NCBI RefSeq assembly: GCF_029537485.1
Contig: NZ_JARPUS010000004.1
Coordinates: 124,001 to 188,000, forward strand
Length of the DNA: 64,000 nt
Source: Pseudomonas sp. GOM6
GTDB lineage: Bacteria; Pseudomonadota; Gammaproteobacteria; Pseudomonadales; Pseudomonadaceae
Direction of reading: 5' to 3'
The translations under genes were made by a program, and so were the position numbers. Below, piece after piece: positions 7,609-15,255 of this stretch (position 1 is its first letter; every line of letters starts with the position of its first letter). The notes beneath the pieces were generated by a model. That model was not told the DNA's origin and did no database searches. It worked only from the letters and a program-made list of their open reading frames with translations.

Positions 7609-8550
7609 ATGGAGATTCCACTCTTGACTGGGTTGGGGGCTGCTCTGGAGCAGCTCCAGGGCACTCTGGCGCCCAGTCAGTTGCTGATGCTGCTGGCCCT
7701 GCCACTGACCCTGAGCCTGGCCGCGCTGGAGTGGTGGCACTTTCGCCATGGCGACCAGTACAACCTCAAGGACAGTCTGGCCAGCACCCTGCTGGGTGGC
7801 GCCTATGTGCTGATCGCCGAGGGCTTCATGGTGCTCGCCGTGGTGGTGCCGGCCTTCGACTGGGTCTACGGCTTCCGCCTGACCACGATGCCGATCAACC
7901 TCTGGTCGCTGCTGCTGTTGTTCGTCCTGGTCGACTTCTGCTTCTACCTGTTCCATCTGGCGGCGCACCGCATACGTATCTTCTGGGCCGTGCACGAGGT
8001 GCACCATGCCTCGGAGTACTTCAACTTCACCGTGGCCTTCCGCCAGAGCCTGATGTACGCGGTCACCGGGGTGTATGCCTTCTTCCTGCCGGCCGTGCTG
8101 CTTGGCTACCCGCCGGAGTGGGTGCTGACCATGCTGGCGGCCAACATGACCCTGCAGATCTTCCCGCACACCCAGTGGGTCGGGCGGCTGCCGGCGGTGA
8201 TCGAGTGGCTGTTCAACACGCCGTCCAACCACCGTGTGCATCACGGCCGCAACCCGCGCTATATCGACCGCAATATGGGCGGCGTGCTGATGCTCTGGGA
8301 TCACCTGTTCGGCACCTATGCCGCCGAAGACCCCAGCGAGCCACCGGAGTACGGCGTGGTACGCCAGGTGCACAGCTACAACCTGCTGACCCTGACCTTC
8401 CGCGAGTTCGCCGCGATCTTCCGCGACGTGGCCCGCCCCGGCCCGTTGTCGCAGCGCCTGAAACACCTGTGGGGGCCGCCGGAGTGGCAGCGTCCTGTCG
8501 GGGATCTGGGCGTTGCACAGGAGGGCGACAAAGCATGTCGATCGAGCTAG
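7609..8550 (+). CDS. sterol desaturase / fatty-acid hydroxylase superfamily protein
   Basis: A 313-residue membrane di-iron oxygenase-type protein with four or five hydrophobic segments (about 25-45, 58-80, 95-115, 148-168 and 172-185). The histidine clusters that bind iron are H116xxxH120, H129xxHH133 and H208xxHH212. The superfamily hydroxylates or desaturates sterols, carotenoids or fatty alkyl chains. Bacterial members without sterols act on lipids or small hydrophobics. It overlaps the next gene by 16 bases, which suggests a common function. No electron-transfer partner is adjacent. Confidence 0.88.
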   Translation: MEIPLLTGLGAALEQLQGTLAPSQLLMLLALPLTLSLAALEWWHFRHGDQYNLKDSLASTLLGGAYVLIAEGFMVLAVVVPAFDWVYGFRLTTMPINLWSLLLLFVLVDFCFYLFHLAAHRIRIFWAVHEVHHASEYFNFTVAFRQSLMYAVTGVYAFFLPAVLLGYPPEWVLTMLAANMTLQIFPHTQWVGRLPAVIEWLFNTPSNHRVHHGRNPRYIDRNMGGVLMLWDHLFGTYAAEDPSEPPEYGVVRQVHSYNLLTLTFREFAAIFRDVARPGPLSQRLKHLWGPPEWQRPVGDLGVAQEGDKACRSS

Positions 8551-8945
8551 TGCAGCGTCTGTTCGTCGCGGCTGAACAACTGGATGAGCACGCACTCGTC
8601 GCCTGCCTGCACGAGCGCTGTGTCTTTCACACCCAGCCTCTGCCCGAGTGGACGGCCGCCCGTGGTCTGTCGTCGGTGCGGCGGCACTTGCGAGTTCTGC
8701 TGTGGTGGGTGAGCGAGTTCAGGGTGCTGGGCATCAGCCGAATCATGCCTATCGGTGATGCACTGTATGTCGAGCGAGTGGAGCGCCTCCGGGTGCTCGG
8801 ACGCACGGTTGAGCTTGAGGTGGCAGCGGTATTCCGCTTTCGCGACGGCCGCATTCTGCTCTGGCAAGACCGCGTTTCAGTGCGTGCTCTGCTGCGCCAG
8901 CTGTTCTGGCCTCGACGGGGCAGGCACGCCGCTGTACGTCAGTAA
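8535..8945 (+). CDS. NTF2-like protein resembling limonene-1,2-epoxide hydrolase
   Basis: A 136-residue cone-shaped NTF2-fold protein. The pattern YVERVERL, then GRTVELEVAAVFRFRDGRI, then WQDRVS, aligns with the Arg-Asp-Asp catalytic triad region of limonene-1,2-epoxide hydrolases. Here Arg81 and Asp112 are present, but the middle aspartate is replaced by Glu83. The gene starts inside the desaturase gene, so an oxidise-then-hydrolyse pairing is plausible. A SnoaL-type or non-catalytic binding role is equally possible. The C-terminus is Arg-rich. Confidence 0.6.
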   Translation: MSIELVQRLFVAAEQLDEHALVACLHERCVFHTQPLPEWTAARGLSSVRRHLRVLLWWVSEFRVLGISRIMPIGDALYVERVERLRVLGRTVELEVAAVFRFRDGRILLWQDRVSVRALLRQLFWPRRGRHAAVRQ

Positions 8946-8962
8946 ATTTACCCAAATCCCAT

Positions 8963-9034
8963 AAACAGCCGGCCATGCCCGTGACTGGATAACGCTCGTC
9001 GAGCCTGGCGAGTTATCCAGCACGGCCGGTTTTT
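8963..9034 (+). terminator. hairpin terminator between the NTF2-like and DUF1329 genes
   Basis: The arms CTGGATAAC (8985-8993) and GTTATCCAG (9012-9020) are extended by outer CCGGCC (8969-8974) and GGCCGG (9024-9029). A run of T follows to 9034. The structure should end transcription of the dioxygenase-to-NTF2 operon before the DUF1329 gene. Confidence 0.7.
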
Positions 9035-9082
9035 GCCCAAGAAAATTGCTGCCAAGGCAATCAACCCCCAGAGCCATCGACA

Positions 9083-10450
9083 ATGAACAAGATCACCTGC
9101 CTGTTACTGGCATTATCCATGGGCGTCATGACGGCCCAGGCAATCGCGGCGGTTACTCCCGAAGAGGCTCAACGCCTGGGGAGCCAGCTCACCCCGATTG
9201 GTGCGGAAAGAGCCGGCAATGACGCCGGCACCATCCCCGCCTGGACCGGCGGGCTGCCGCGCGACGCCGGGGCGCTGAGCGAGGAGGGCTTCCTGCAAGA
9301 CCCCTTCGCCGGTGAGTCGCCCCTGTTCACCATCACCCGCCAGAATCTGGAGCAATACAGGGCCCAGCTGTCCGCCGGGCAACTGGCCATGTTCAAGCGC
9401 TACCCGGATACCTATCGCATGCCGGTCTACCCTAGCCACCGCACCACGGCGCTGCCGGACGACATCTATGCGGCCATCAGGACCAGCGCCCTCAAAACCT
9501 CGTTGATCGAGGACGGTACGGGCCTGCAGGGTTTCACGGACAGCCGCTACTACGCCTTCCCGCTACCGAAAAACGGTCTGGAAGCGGTCTGGAACCATAT
9601 CACCCGCTACCGCGGGCGCACTCTGCGGCGCAACATCGTGCAGGTGACGCCACAGGCTTCCGGCGACTACACGCTGATCCGCTTCGAGGACAGGATTGCC
9701 TTCCCCGACGGGCTGGATGACCTCAAGGCCAAGCAAGCCTCCAATGCCCTGTTTTTCTATACCCAGCGGGTGACCGCTCCGGCGCGTCTGGCGGGCAACG
9801 TGCTGCTGGTGCACGAGTCCATCGACCAGGTTGCCCTGCCGCGCATGGCCTGGCAGTACAACTCGGGGCAGCGCCGTGTGCGGCGTGCGCCGCAGATTGC
9901 CTATGACTCCCCGGGAACCGCGGCCGACGGCCTGGCGACCATCGACAACTTCGACATGTTCAACGGCGCTCCCGACCGCTACGACTGGAAACTGGTCGGC
10001 AAGCGCGAGCTGTACATCCCCTACAACAACTACAAGATCGACTCGCCGAGCCTGAAGTATCGCGACATCGTCAAGCCCGGTCACACCAATCAGGACCTAG
10101 CCCGCTATGAACTGCACCGGGTCTGGGAGGTCGAGGCGAACCTCAAGCCGGGCGAGCGCCATATCTATTCGAAGCGGCGCTTCTTCATCGACGAAGACTC
10201 CTGGCAGATTGCGCTCTCCGAGCAGTACGACGCCCGTGGCCAGCTGTGGCGTGTGGGCCAGGTCATGCACCTGCAGCACTACGCAGCGCAGGTGCCGATG
10301 TACGCCTTCGAGACCCTCAATGACCTGATCTCAGGCCGCTATCTGGCCATCGGCATGAAGAACGAGGAGAAGCACGGCATCGAGTTCGGGATCGAGGTGT
10401 CGGCCTCCGAGTTCACTCCGGCGGCACTCAGAAATCAGGGAATTCGCTAA
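9083..10450 (+). CDS. DUF1329 periplasmic protein
   Basis: A 455-residue protein with a Sec signal peptide (residues 1-23, cleavage about AIAA-VTPEEA) followed by a DUF1329 domain over nearly its full length. Characteristic stretches are GTIPAWTGGLP near the N-terminus, NALFFYTQRVTAPAR, and LKYRDIVKPGHTNQDLARYELHRVW. DUF1329 proteins are related to LolA/LolB-like beta folds and are often found with RND-type exporters or steroid/ester catabolic genes; biochemical function is unsettled. Here it follows a terminator, so it is probably its own unit next to the oxygenase cluster. Confidence 0.85.
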   Translation: MNKITCLLLALSMGVMTAQAIAAVTPEEAQRLGSQLTPIGAERAGNDAGTIPAWTGGLPRDAGALSEEGFLQDPFAGESPLFTITRQNLEQYRAQLSAGQLAMFKRYPDTYRMPVYPSHRTTALPDDIYAAIRTSALKTSLIEDGTGLQGFTDSRYYAFPLPKNGLEAVWNHITRYRGRTLRRNIVQVTPQASGDYTLIRFEDRIAFPDGLDDLKAKQASNALFFYTQRVTAPARLAGNVLLVHESIDQVALPRMAWQYNSGQRRVRRAPQIAYDSPGTAADGLATIDNFDMFNGAPDRYDWKLVGKRELYIPYNNYKIDSPSLKYRDIVKPGHTNQDLARYELHRVWEVEANLKPGERHIYSKRRFFIDEDSWQIALSEQYDARGQLWRVGQVMHLQHYAAQVPMYAFETLNDLISGRYLAIGMKNEEKHGIEFGIEVSASEFTPAALRNQGIR

Positions 10451-10466
10451 AACCCAGCCGCAGCGA

Positions 10467-10493
10467 CGGCCTTGCCAGCAGAGGGCAGGGCCG
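10467..10493. terminator. weak hairpin after the DUF1329 gene
   Basis: CGGCCTTGCC (10467-10476) pairs with GGCAGGGCCG (10484-10493), with one G-U pair and a 7-base loop. There is no U-tract, so it may be only a transcript-stabilising hairpin between convergent genes. Confidence 0.4.
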
Positions 10494-10514
10494 TGTGAAC
10501 TGCCAGCCAGGGCG

Positions 10515-11399
10515 TCAGTGGTGTACCACTTCGCTGGGGTCGGCATGCACCAGCACTTCGGCGCGCGGGTAGGCCTTCTGGATCGCCAACTCGACCGCTT
10601 CGCAGCGCTGATGCGCCTCGCTGAGGCTAAGTGTGCCGGGTAGCTCCAGGTGCAGCTGAACGAACCAGCGGGTGCCGGAAACGCGGGTGCGCAGATCGTG
10701 CGCGCCGAGCACGCCGGGCACCGCGCAGGCCAGTTCGTGCATGCGCTCGTTAACGTCCGGTGGCAGGGCCTCGTCCATCAGCACCGCCACCGCTTCGCGC
10801 ACGATGCTGATCGCGCTCCACAGGATGTAGACGGCGATCCCCAGGCCAAACAGCGGGTCCAGTCGGTGCCAGCCGAAGGCGGCCAGCACCAGGGCCAGCA
10901 GGATGCTGCTGTTGAGCAGCAGGTCCGAACGGTAATGCAGGGAGTCGGCGCGAATCGCCGTGGAGCCGGTCTCGCGGATGACGTGGTGCTGGAACAGCAG
11001 CAGGACGACGGTCATCGCCAGCGACAGCAGCATCACCGCGATACCGAGTGCCTGGGCGCCCAGTGGTTGCGGGTGTTGCAGGCGCTCGACAGCCTGTAGT
11101 GCCACCAGCACCGCGCTGGCGCCGACGAACAGGGCCTGGGCCAGGCCGGCCAGGGCCTCCGCCTTGCCGTGGCCGTAGCGGTGATCCTCGTCGGCCGGGC
11201 GCAGGGCGTAGTGCACGGCGATCAGGTTGAGCAGCGAGGCGGCGCCGTCCAGCAATGAATCGGTGAGGCCGGCCAGCAGGCTGACCGAACCACTCAACCA
11301 CCAGGCCACGGCCTTGGCCAGGGCCAGCAGCAGGGCGGTGGCCAGCGCAGCCGAGGTGGCCAGGCGCATCAGGCGGGCATGCTTGGGTGAGGCGGTCAT
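10515..11399 (-). CDS. cation diffusion facilitator (FieF/YiiP-like)
   Basis: A 294-residue proton-coupled exporter of Zn2+/Fe2+ and similar divalent ions in the inner membrane. It has six hydrophobic segments in the first 205 residues and a cytoplasmic C-terminal domain. The transport site is Asp47/Asp51 in TM2 (LTDSLLDGAAS) and His155/Asp159 in TM5 (HYRSD), as in YiiP. The cytoplasmic zinc-sensing domain ends in a His pair. Its ATG overlaps the TGA of the DinB-family gene (ATGA), so it is the third gene of a coupled operon. Confidence 0.88.
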   Translation of the reverse strand: MTASPKHARLMRLATSAALATALLLALAKAVAWWLSGSVSLLAGLTDSLLDGAASLLNLIAVHYALRPADEDHRYGHGKAEALAGLAQALFVGASAVLVALQAVERLQHPQPLGAQALGIAVMLLSLAMTVVLLLFQHHVIRETGSTAIRADSLHYRSDLLLNSSILLALVLAAFGWHRLDPLFGLGIAVYILWSAISIVREAVAVLMDEALPPDVNERMHELACAVPGVLGAHDLRTRVSGTRWFVQLHLELPGTLSLSEAHQRCEAVELAIQKAYPRAEVLVHADPSEVVHH

Positions 11400-11902
11400 G
11401 GTAGTTCTGGCAAGGCGTAGATGTAGTCGAGCTTCGGCGCCGGACGACCCAGTGCCGTCAGCGCCGCGGTGATCTGGCCACGGTGATGGGTACCGTGGTT
11501 GACCAGGTGGCTGACGATATCCAGCAACGGCCGCTGGAACGGCTCGCCGGCCATGTTGCGGTAGCTGATCGGAGCCAGCAGTTCGACATCCGTGAGCCCG
11601 TCGAGCTGGTTGCGCCAGGCGGCGACGCCGACTTCCAGGTAGTCCTCGAACGCCGTGCGTTCGCTCACCGCCTCGGCATCCAGCTTGGCGAAGGGCTGCG
11701 GCTCATCGCGCACCCGCGCCAGCCAGATGCGGTCGACCACTGCCAGATGGTTGAGGGTGCCGTGGATGCTGTCGAAGAACAGCCCGCAAGGGGCGTGGTA
11801 CTGCTCTTCGGTCAAAGGCTGCAGCTCGCCGAGCAAGCGGGCATAGGCCCAGCCGTGGTAGGCCAGCAGGCGTTGCAGGTGGGCGGCGAGCGGATGTGGC
11901 AT
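11396..11902 (-). CDS. DinB/YfiT family protein
   Basis: A 168-residue four-helix-bundle protein with the metal-binding triad His52 (NHL), His136 and His140 (NHGTHHRGQI). DinB-like proteins are often thiol-dependent S-transferases or hydrolases. The name comes from B. subtilis damage-inducible DinB, but the fold does not imply a DNA-repair role. It lies between a lipoprotein gene (TGATG overlap) and the fieF-like gene (ATGA overlap), so expression is tied to both. The substrate is unknown. Confidence 0.85.
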   Translation of the reverse strand: MPHPLAAHLQRLLAYHGWAYARLLGELQPLTEEQYHAPCGLFFDSIHGTLNHLAVVDRIWLARVRDEPQPFAKLDAEAVSERTAFEDYLEVGVAAWRNQLDGLTDVELLAPISYRNMAGEPFQRPLLDIVSHLVNHGTHHRGQITAALTALGRPAPKLDYIYALPELP

Positions 11903-12321
11903 CAGGCCTCCGTGCGAAGGCCGTAGGCGGCCAGCTGTTCGGCGCTGCCGCTATGCTGGATCAGACGCGGGTCGTCCAGCGGCAGGTCCTGGCCGAGTTC
12001 GCGATGCAGGATGGCCTTGAGGCGAGCGTGATCGATGCTGCCGTCGGCGCCGATGGCGTCCTGCAGCTTCTCGGGGGCCAGGCTGGCCTGCTGGCCGCCG
12101 GGCAGGTAGATGGCACCGGTGGCGAAGTCGATGCCGAAGGCGATCAGGCCGGGGATGACGAAAAACAGGATGCCGATGGCATCCATGCCGACCACGGCGA
12201 TATCGACCTTGCCGTCGATCTGGCCACGGCGTTCTGGGTACAGAATGGTGCCGCAGGCCGTCAGCTGGGCAATCAGGGTTACAGCGAGAACACCACCGGT
12301 AACACGGGAAAACGTGCGCAT
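11902..12321 (-). CDS. small lipoprotein (YceK/YidQ-like)
   Basis: A 139-residue protein with a lipoprotein signal peptide; the lipobox LTAC-GT puts the lipidated Cys near residue 23. Next come TILYPERRGQ, a conserved-looking KVDIAVVGMDAIG segment and a hydrophobic stretch ILFFVIPGLIAFGIDF. These resemble the YceK/YidQ outer-membrane lipoproteins. The start at 12321 is chosen because GGAGG sits 6-7 bases upstream; an in-frame GTG two codons earlier overlaps that site. First gene of the lipoprotein-DinB-FieF operon. Confidence 0.75.
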   Translation of the reverse strand: MRTFSRVTGGVLAVTLIAQLTACGTILYPERRGQIDGKVDIAVVGMDAIGILFFVIPGLIAFGIDFATGAIYLPGGQQASLAPEKLQDAIGADGSIDHARLKAILHRELGQDLPLDDPRLIQHSGSAEQLAAYGLRTEA

Positions 12322-12402
12322 ATGCACCTCCAGGCAATGAGGGCGGCACTATAGCAAGCCGCTGTGGCCGTTGGATGCCGACGAACGGTGTCGGTTCACA
12401 CT

Positions 12403-12408
12403 TATAAT
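12403..12408 (+). promoter_or_regulatory. candidate -10 box of hrpB
   Basis: TATAAT in CTTATAATCGCCGG, about 23 bp upstream of the hrpB ATG. No good -35 hexamer is seen. The 100-bp gap to the divergent lipoprotein gene must hold both promoters. Confidence 0.45.
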
Positions 12409-12430
12409 CGCCGGCCCATCTGGAGATTGC

Positions 12431-14950
12431 ATGAACCGCCTGCCCATCGACGACGTATTGCCTGCCCTGCGCGCTGTCCTGGCCGAGCGGCACGAGGCTG
12501 TGCTGGAGGCGCCGCCCGGCGCCGGCAAGACCACCCGCGTGCCCCTGGCCCTGCTGGCTGAACCCTGGCTGGCCGGGCAATCCATCCTGATGCTGGAGCC
12601 GCGCCGGCTGGCCGCCCGCGCCGCCGCCGAGCGCCTGGCCAGCGAGCTGGGTGAGAAGGTCGGCGAGACGGTCGGCTACCGCATCCGCCTGGACAGCAAG
12701 GTCGGGCCGAATACCCGCATCGAGGTGGTCACTGAGGGCATCCTCGCCCGTCGCCTGCAGGACGACCCGGCGCTGGAGGGCGTCGGCCTGGTCATCTTCG
12801 ATGAATTTCACGAGCGCAGCCTCGACGCCGATCTGGCCCTGGCGCTATGCCTCAACGGCCGCGAGCTGCTGCGCGACGAGCCGCCGCTCAAGGTGCTGCT
12901 GATGTCGGCGACCCTGGAGGGTGAGCGCTTGTCCGCGCTGCTCGACGCAGCCCCGGTGGTGTCCAGCGAAGGGCGCATGCATCCGGTGGCGATGCGCTGG
13001 GGCGCGCCCTGGCAGCCGGGTGAGCGCATCGAGCAGCGGGTCGTGCAGACCGTGCTGCAGGCGCTGGCCGATGAGCCAGGCAGCTTGCTGGTGTTCCTCC
13101 CCGGTCAGGCGGAGATCCGCCGTGTGCATGAGCAACTGCAGGAAAGTCTGGGCCATCGACCCGCCGTGCTGCTCTGCCCGCTGCACGGCGAGCTGGAGCT
13201 GAATGCCCAGCGCGCCGCCATCGAGCCGGCGCCGGCCGGCATGCGCAAGGTGGTGCTGGCCACCAACATCGCCGAAACCAGCCTGACCATCGACGGCGTG
13301 CGCGTGGTGGTGGACGCCGGCCTGGCGCGGGTGCCGCGCTTCGACCTGGCCAGCGGCATGACCCGCCTCGACACCCAGCGCATCTCCCGCGCCTCGGCCA
13401 CCCAGCGCGCCGGCCGCGCCGGGCGTCTGGAACCTGGCGTGTGCTACCGGCTGTGGTCGCAGACCCAGCATGAGCAGCTGGCCGCCTATGACGCGGCGGA
13501 AATCCTAGCCGCCGACCTGGCCGGCCTGGCTCTGCAGCTGGCGCGCTGGGGCGTCGAGCCCGGCGAGCTGGCCTTTCTCGACGCGCCGCCGGCGGCGGCC
13601 TTCGCCCAGGGCCGCGACCTGCTGGCGCGCCTCGGTGCGCTGGACGAGCGCGGCATGCTGACGCCCCACGGCCAGGCCATGGCCGAGCTGCCGGCGCATC
13701 CGCGCATTGCCCATCTGCTGCTGCGCGGCCAGGCCCTGGGGCTCGGAGCGCTGGCGGCTGACCTGGCGGCGCTACTGGGCGAACGCGACATCCTGCGCGG
13801 CGGTGGTGCCGACCTGCACAGCCGCATGAGCCTGCTGGCCGGCGAGTCGCGCGCCACTGGCGGCTCGCGCGGTGGCGTGCAGCGCGCCCGGCAGCTGGCG
13901 CGGCAGTTCCGTTCCTATCTACGCGGCGCCCCCAGCGAGGCCGTGAGCGATCCCGAGCATCCGCGCTGGCTCGGCGCGCTGCTGGCCTTCGCCTATCCGG
14001 ACCGGGTCGCCCGCCAGCGCAAGGCCGGCGGTGGCGACTACCGCCTGGCCAACGGTCGCGCCGCGCAATTCGGCGAGCCGGATGCGCTGATGAAGCACGA
14101 GTGGCTGGTGATCGCCGACCTCGGCAGCCGTCAGGGCCAGCGCGAGGAGCGCATCTACCTGGCCGCCGACCTCGATCCCGCCTTGTTCGACTCGGTGCTG
14201 GCTGAGCAGGTGAGCGTGCGCGAGGAACTGGAATGGGACGAACGCGAAGGTGTACTGCGTGCCGAGCGTCAGCGTCGGGTCGGCGAGCTGGTGCTCAGTC
14301 GCGAGGCCCTGAGCGGCCTGGATGAGGACGCCCGTGGTCGCGCCCTGCTCGGCCTGGTGCGGCGCAAGGGGCTGGAGCTGCTGCCCTGGACGCCGGAACT
14401 GCGCCAGTGGCAGGCGCGGGTGGCGTTGCTACGGCGTCTCGACCTGCAACAGAAGGGCGACAGCGAATGGCCGGATCTGAGCGACGCCGCTTTGTTGGCA
14501 TCCCTGGAGGACTGGCTGCAGCCCTATCTGGGCAAGGTCAGCCGCCTCAGTCACTTCGCCAACCTTGATCTGCCGAGCATCCTGCAGGGCCTGCTGCCCT
14601 GGCCGTTGCCGCAGCGTCTGGACGAGCTGGCGCCGAAACACCTGCAGGTGCCGTCCGGCTCGCGCATCTCGGTCGATTACTCGGAAACGCCGCCGGTGCT
14701 GGCGGTGCGCTTGCAGGAGCTGTTCGGCCTGGCCGCCACACCGCGCATCGCCGGCGGGCGCCAGGGCGTGCTGCTGCACCTGCTGTCACCGGCGCGGCGG
14801 CCGGTGCAGGTAACCCAGGATCTGGCCAGCTTCTGGGCCAACACCTATGCCGAGGTGAAGAAAGACCTCAAGGGGCGCTATCCCAAGCACTACTGGCCGG
14901 ATGACCCGCTGGTGGCTGAGCCTACCGCGCGGGCCAAGCCCAGGAAATAA
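12431..14950 (+). CDS. hrpB: ATP-dependent RNA helicase HrpB
   Basis: An 839-residue DEAH-box helicase. Motif I GAGKTT is at 30-35, motif II DEFH at 124-127 and motif III SAT at 159-161. Motif VI (QRAGRAGR) lies in the second RecA domain, followed by HA2/OB-type and the HrpB C-terminal domain. HrpB is the shorter partner of HrpA. Its role is not firmly settled (RNA metabolism). The start at MNRLPIDDV has GGAG eight bases upstream; an in-frame ATG at 12371 would lie upstream of the -10 box. The gene is monocistronic, ending before a palindromic repeat. Confidence 0.92.
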   Translation: MNRLPIDDVLPALRAVLAERHEAVLEAPPGAGKTTRVPLALLAEPWLAGQSILMLEPRRLAARAAAERLASELGEKVGETVGYRIRLDSKVGPNTRIEVVTEGILARRLQDDPALEGVGLVIFDEFHERSLDADLALALCLNGRELLRDEPPLKVLLMSATLEGERLSALLDAAPVVSSEGRMHPVAMRWGAPWQPGERIEQRVVQTVLQALADEPGSLLVFLPGQAEIRRVHEQLQESLGHRPAVLLCPLHGELELNAQRAAIEPAPAGMRKVVLATNIAETSLTIDGVRVVVDAGLARVPRFDLASGMTRLDTQRISRASATQRAGRAGRLEPGVCYRLWSQTQHEQLAAYDAAEILAADLAGLALQLARWGVEPGELAFLDAPPAAAFAQGRDLLARLGALDERGMLTPHGQAMAELPAHPRIAHLLLRGQALGLGALAADLAALLGERDILRGGGADLHSRMSLLAGESRATGGSRGGVQRARQLARQFRSYLRGAPSEAVSDPEHPRWLGALLAFAYPDRVARQRKAGGGDYRLANGRAAQFGEPDALMKHEWLVIADLGSRQGQREERIYLAADLDPALFDSVLAEQVSVREELEWDEREGVLRAERQRRVGELVLSREALSGLDEDARGRALLGLVRRKGLELLPWTPELRQWQARVALLRRLDLQQKGDSEWPDLSDAALLASLEDWLQPYLGKVSRLSHFANLDLPSILQGLLPWPLPQRLDELAPKHLQVPSGSRISVDYSETPPVLAVRLQELFGLAATPRIAGGRQGVLLHLLSPARRPVQVTQDLASFWANTYAEVKKDLKGRYPKHYWPDDPLVAEPTARAKPRK

Positions 14951-15255
14951 GGCCCTCGCGGACTCTGAGCAAGAAGTGCGTTGAGGTTCGGAGCGTGGAG
15001 AGGTGTAGCGGATCGGCAAGGCTGTGGTGGTGCGGCCCGCCCGAACCTAAGGACACCGTGGGAGCGGCTTTAGCCGCGACGCTTTGCGCTGACTTCATCG
15101 CGACTGAAGTCGCTCCCACAAAAGTCGGCCTTGTCCCGTCTACAACATGCGAGCTGACATGCATTTGCCAGCTCGCAAGTTGCCTCTTTCCCTGAATCCG
15201 CGATAGACCGGAAATGTCGGGCCCCCGCCGGCACGGAGCCGGCAGCTGACGCGGC
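14951..15255. repeat. convergent intergenic region with a GTGGGAGCGGCTT palindrome
   Basis: The region holds no gene. Arms GTGGGAGCGGCTTTAGCCGCGA (15058-15079) and TCGCGACTGAAGTCGCTCCC (15098-15117, continuing to 15119) form an inverted pair, the common Pseudomonas REP-type element. An outer pair AGGTTCGG (14983-14990) and CCGAACCT (15041-15048) is also present. It separates the convergent hrpB and ABC transporter genes. Confidence 0.75.

Noticed and set aside
6883..8595. A 570-codon minus-strand frame spanning the second AraC and desaturase genes
   Set aside because: It crosses two well-supported plus-strand genes and has Gln/His/Arg-rich composition typical of GC-rich antisense frames.
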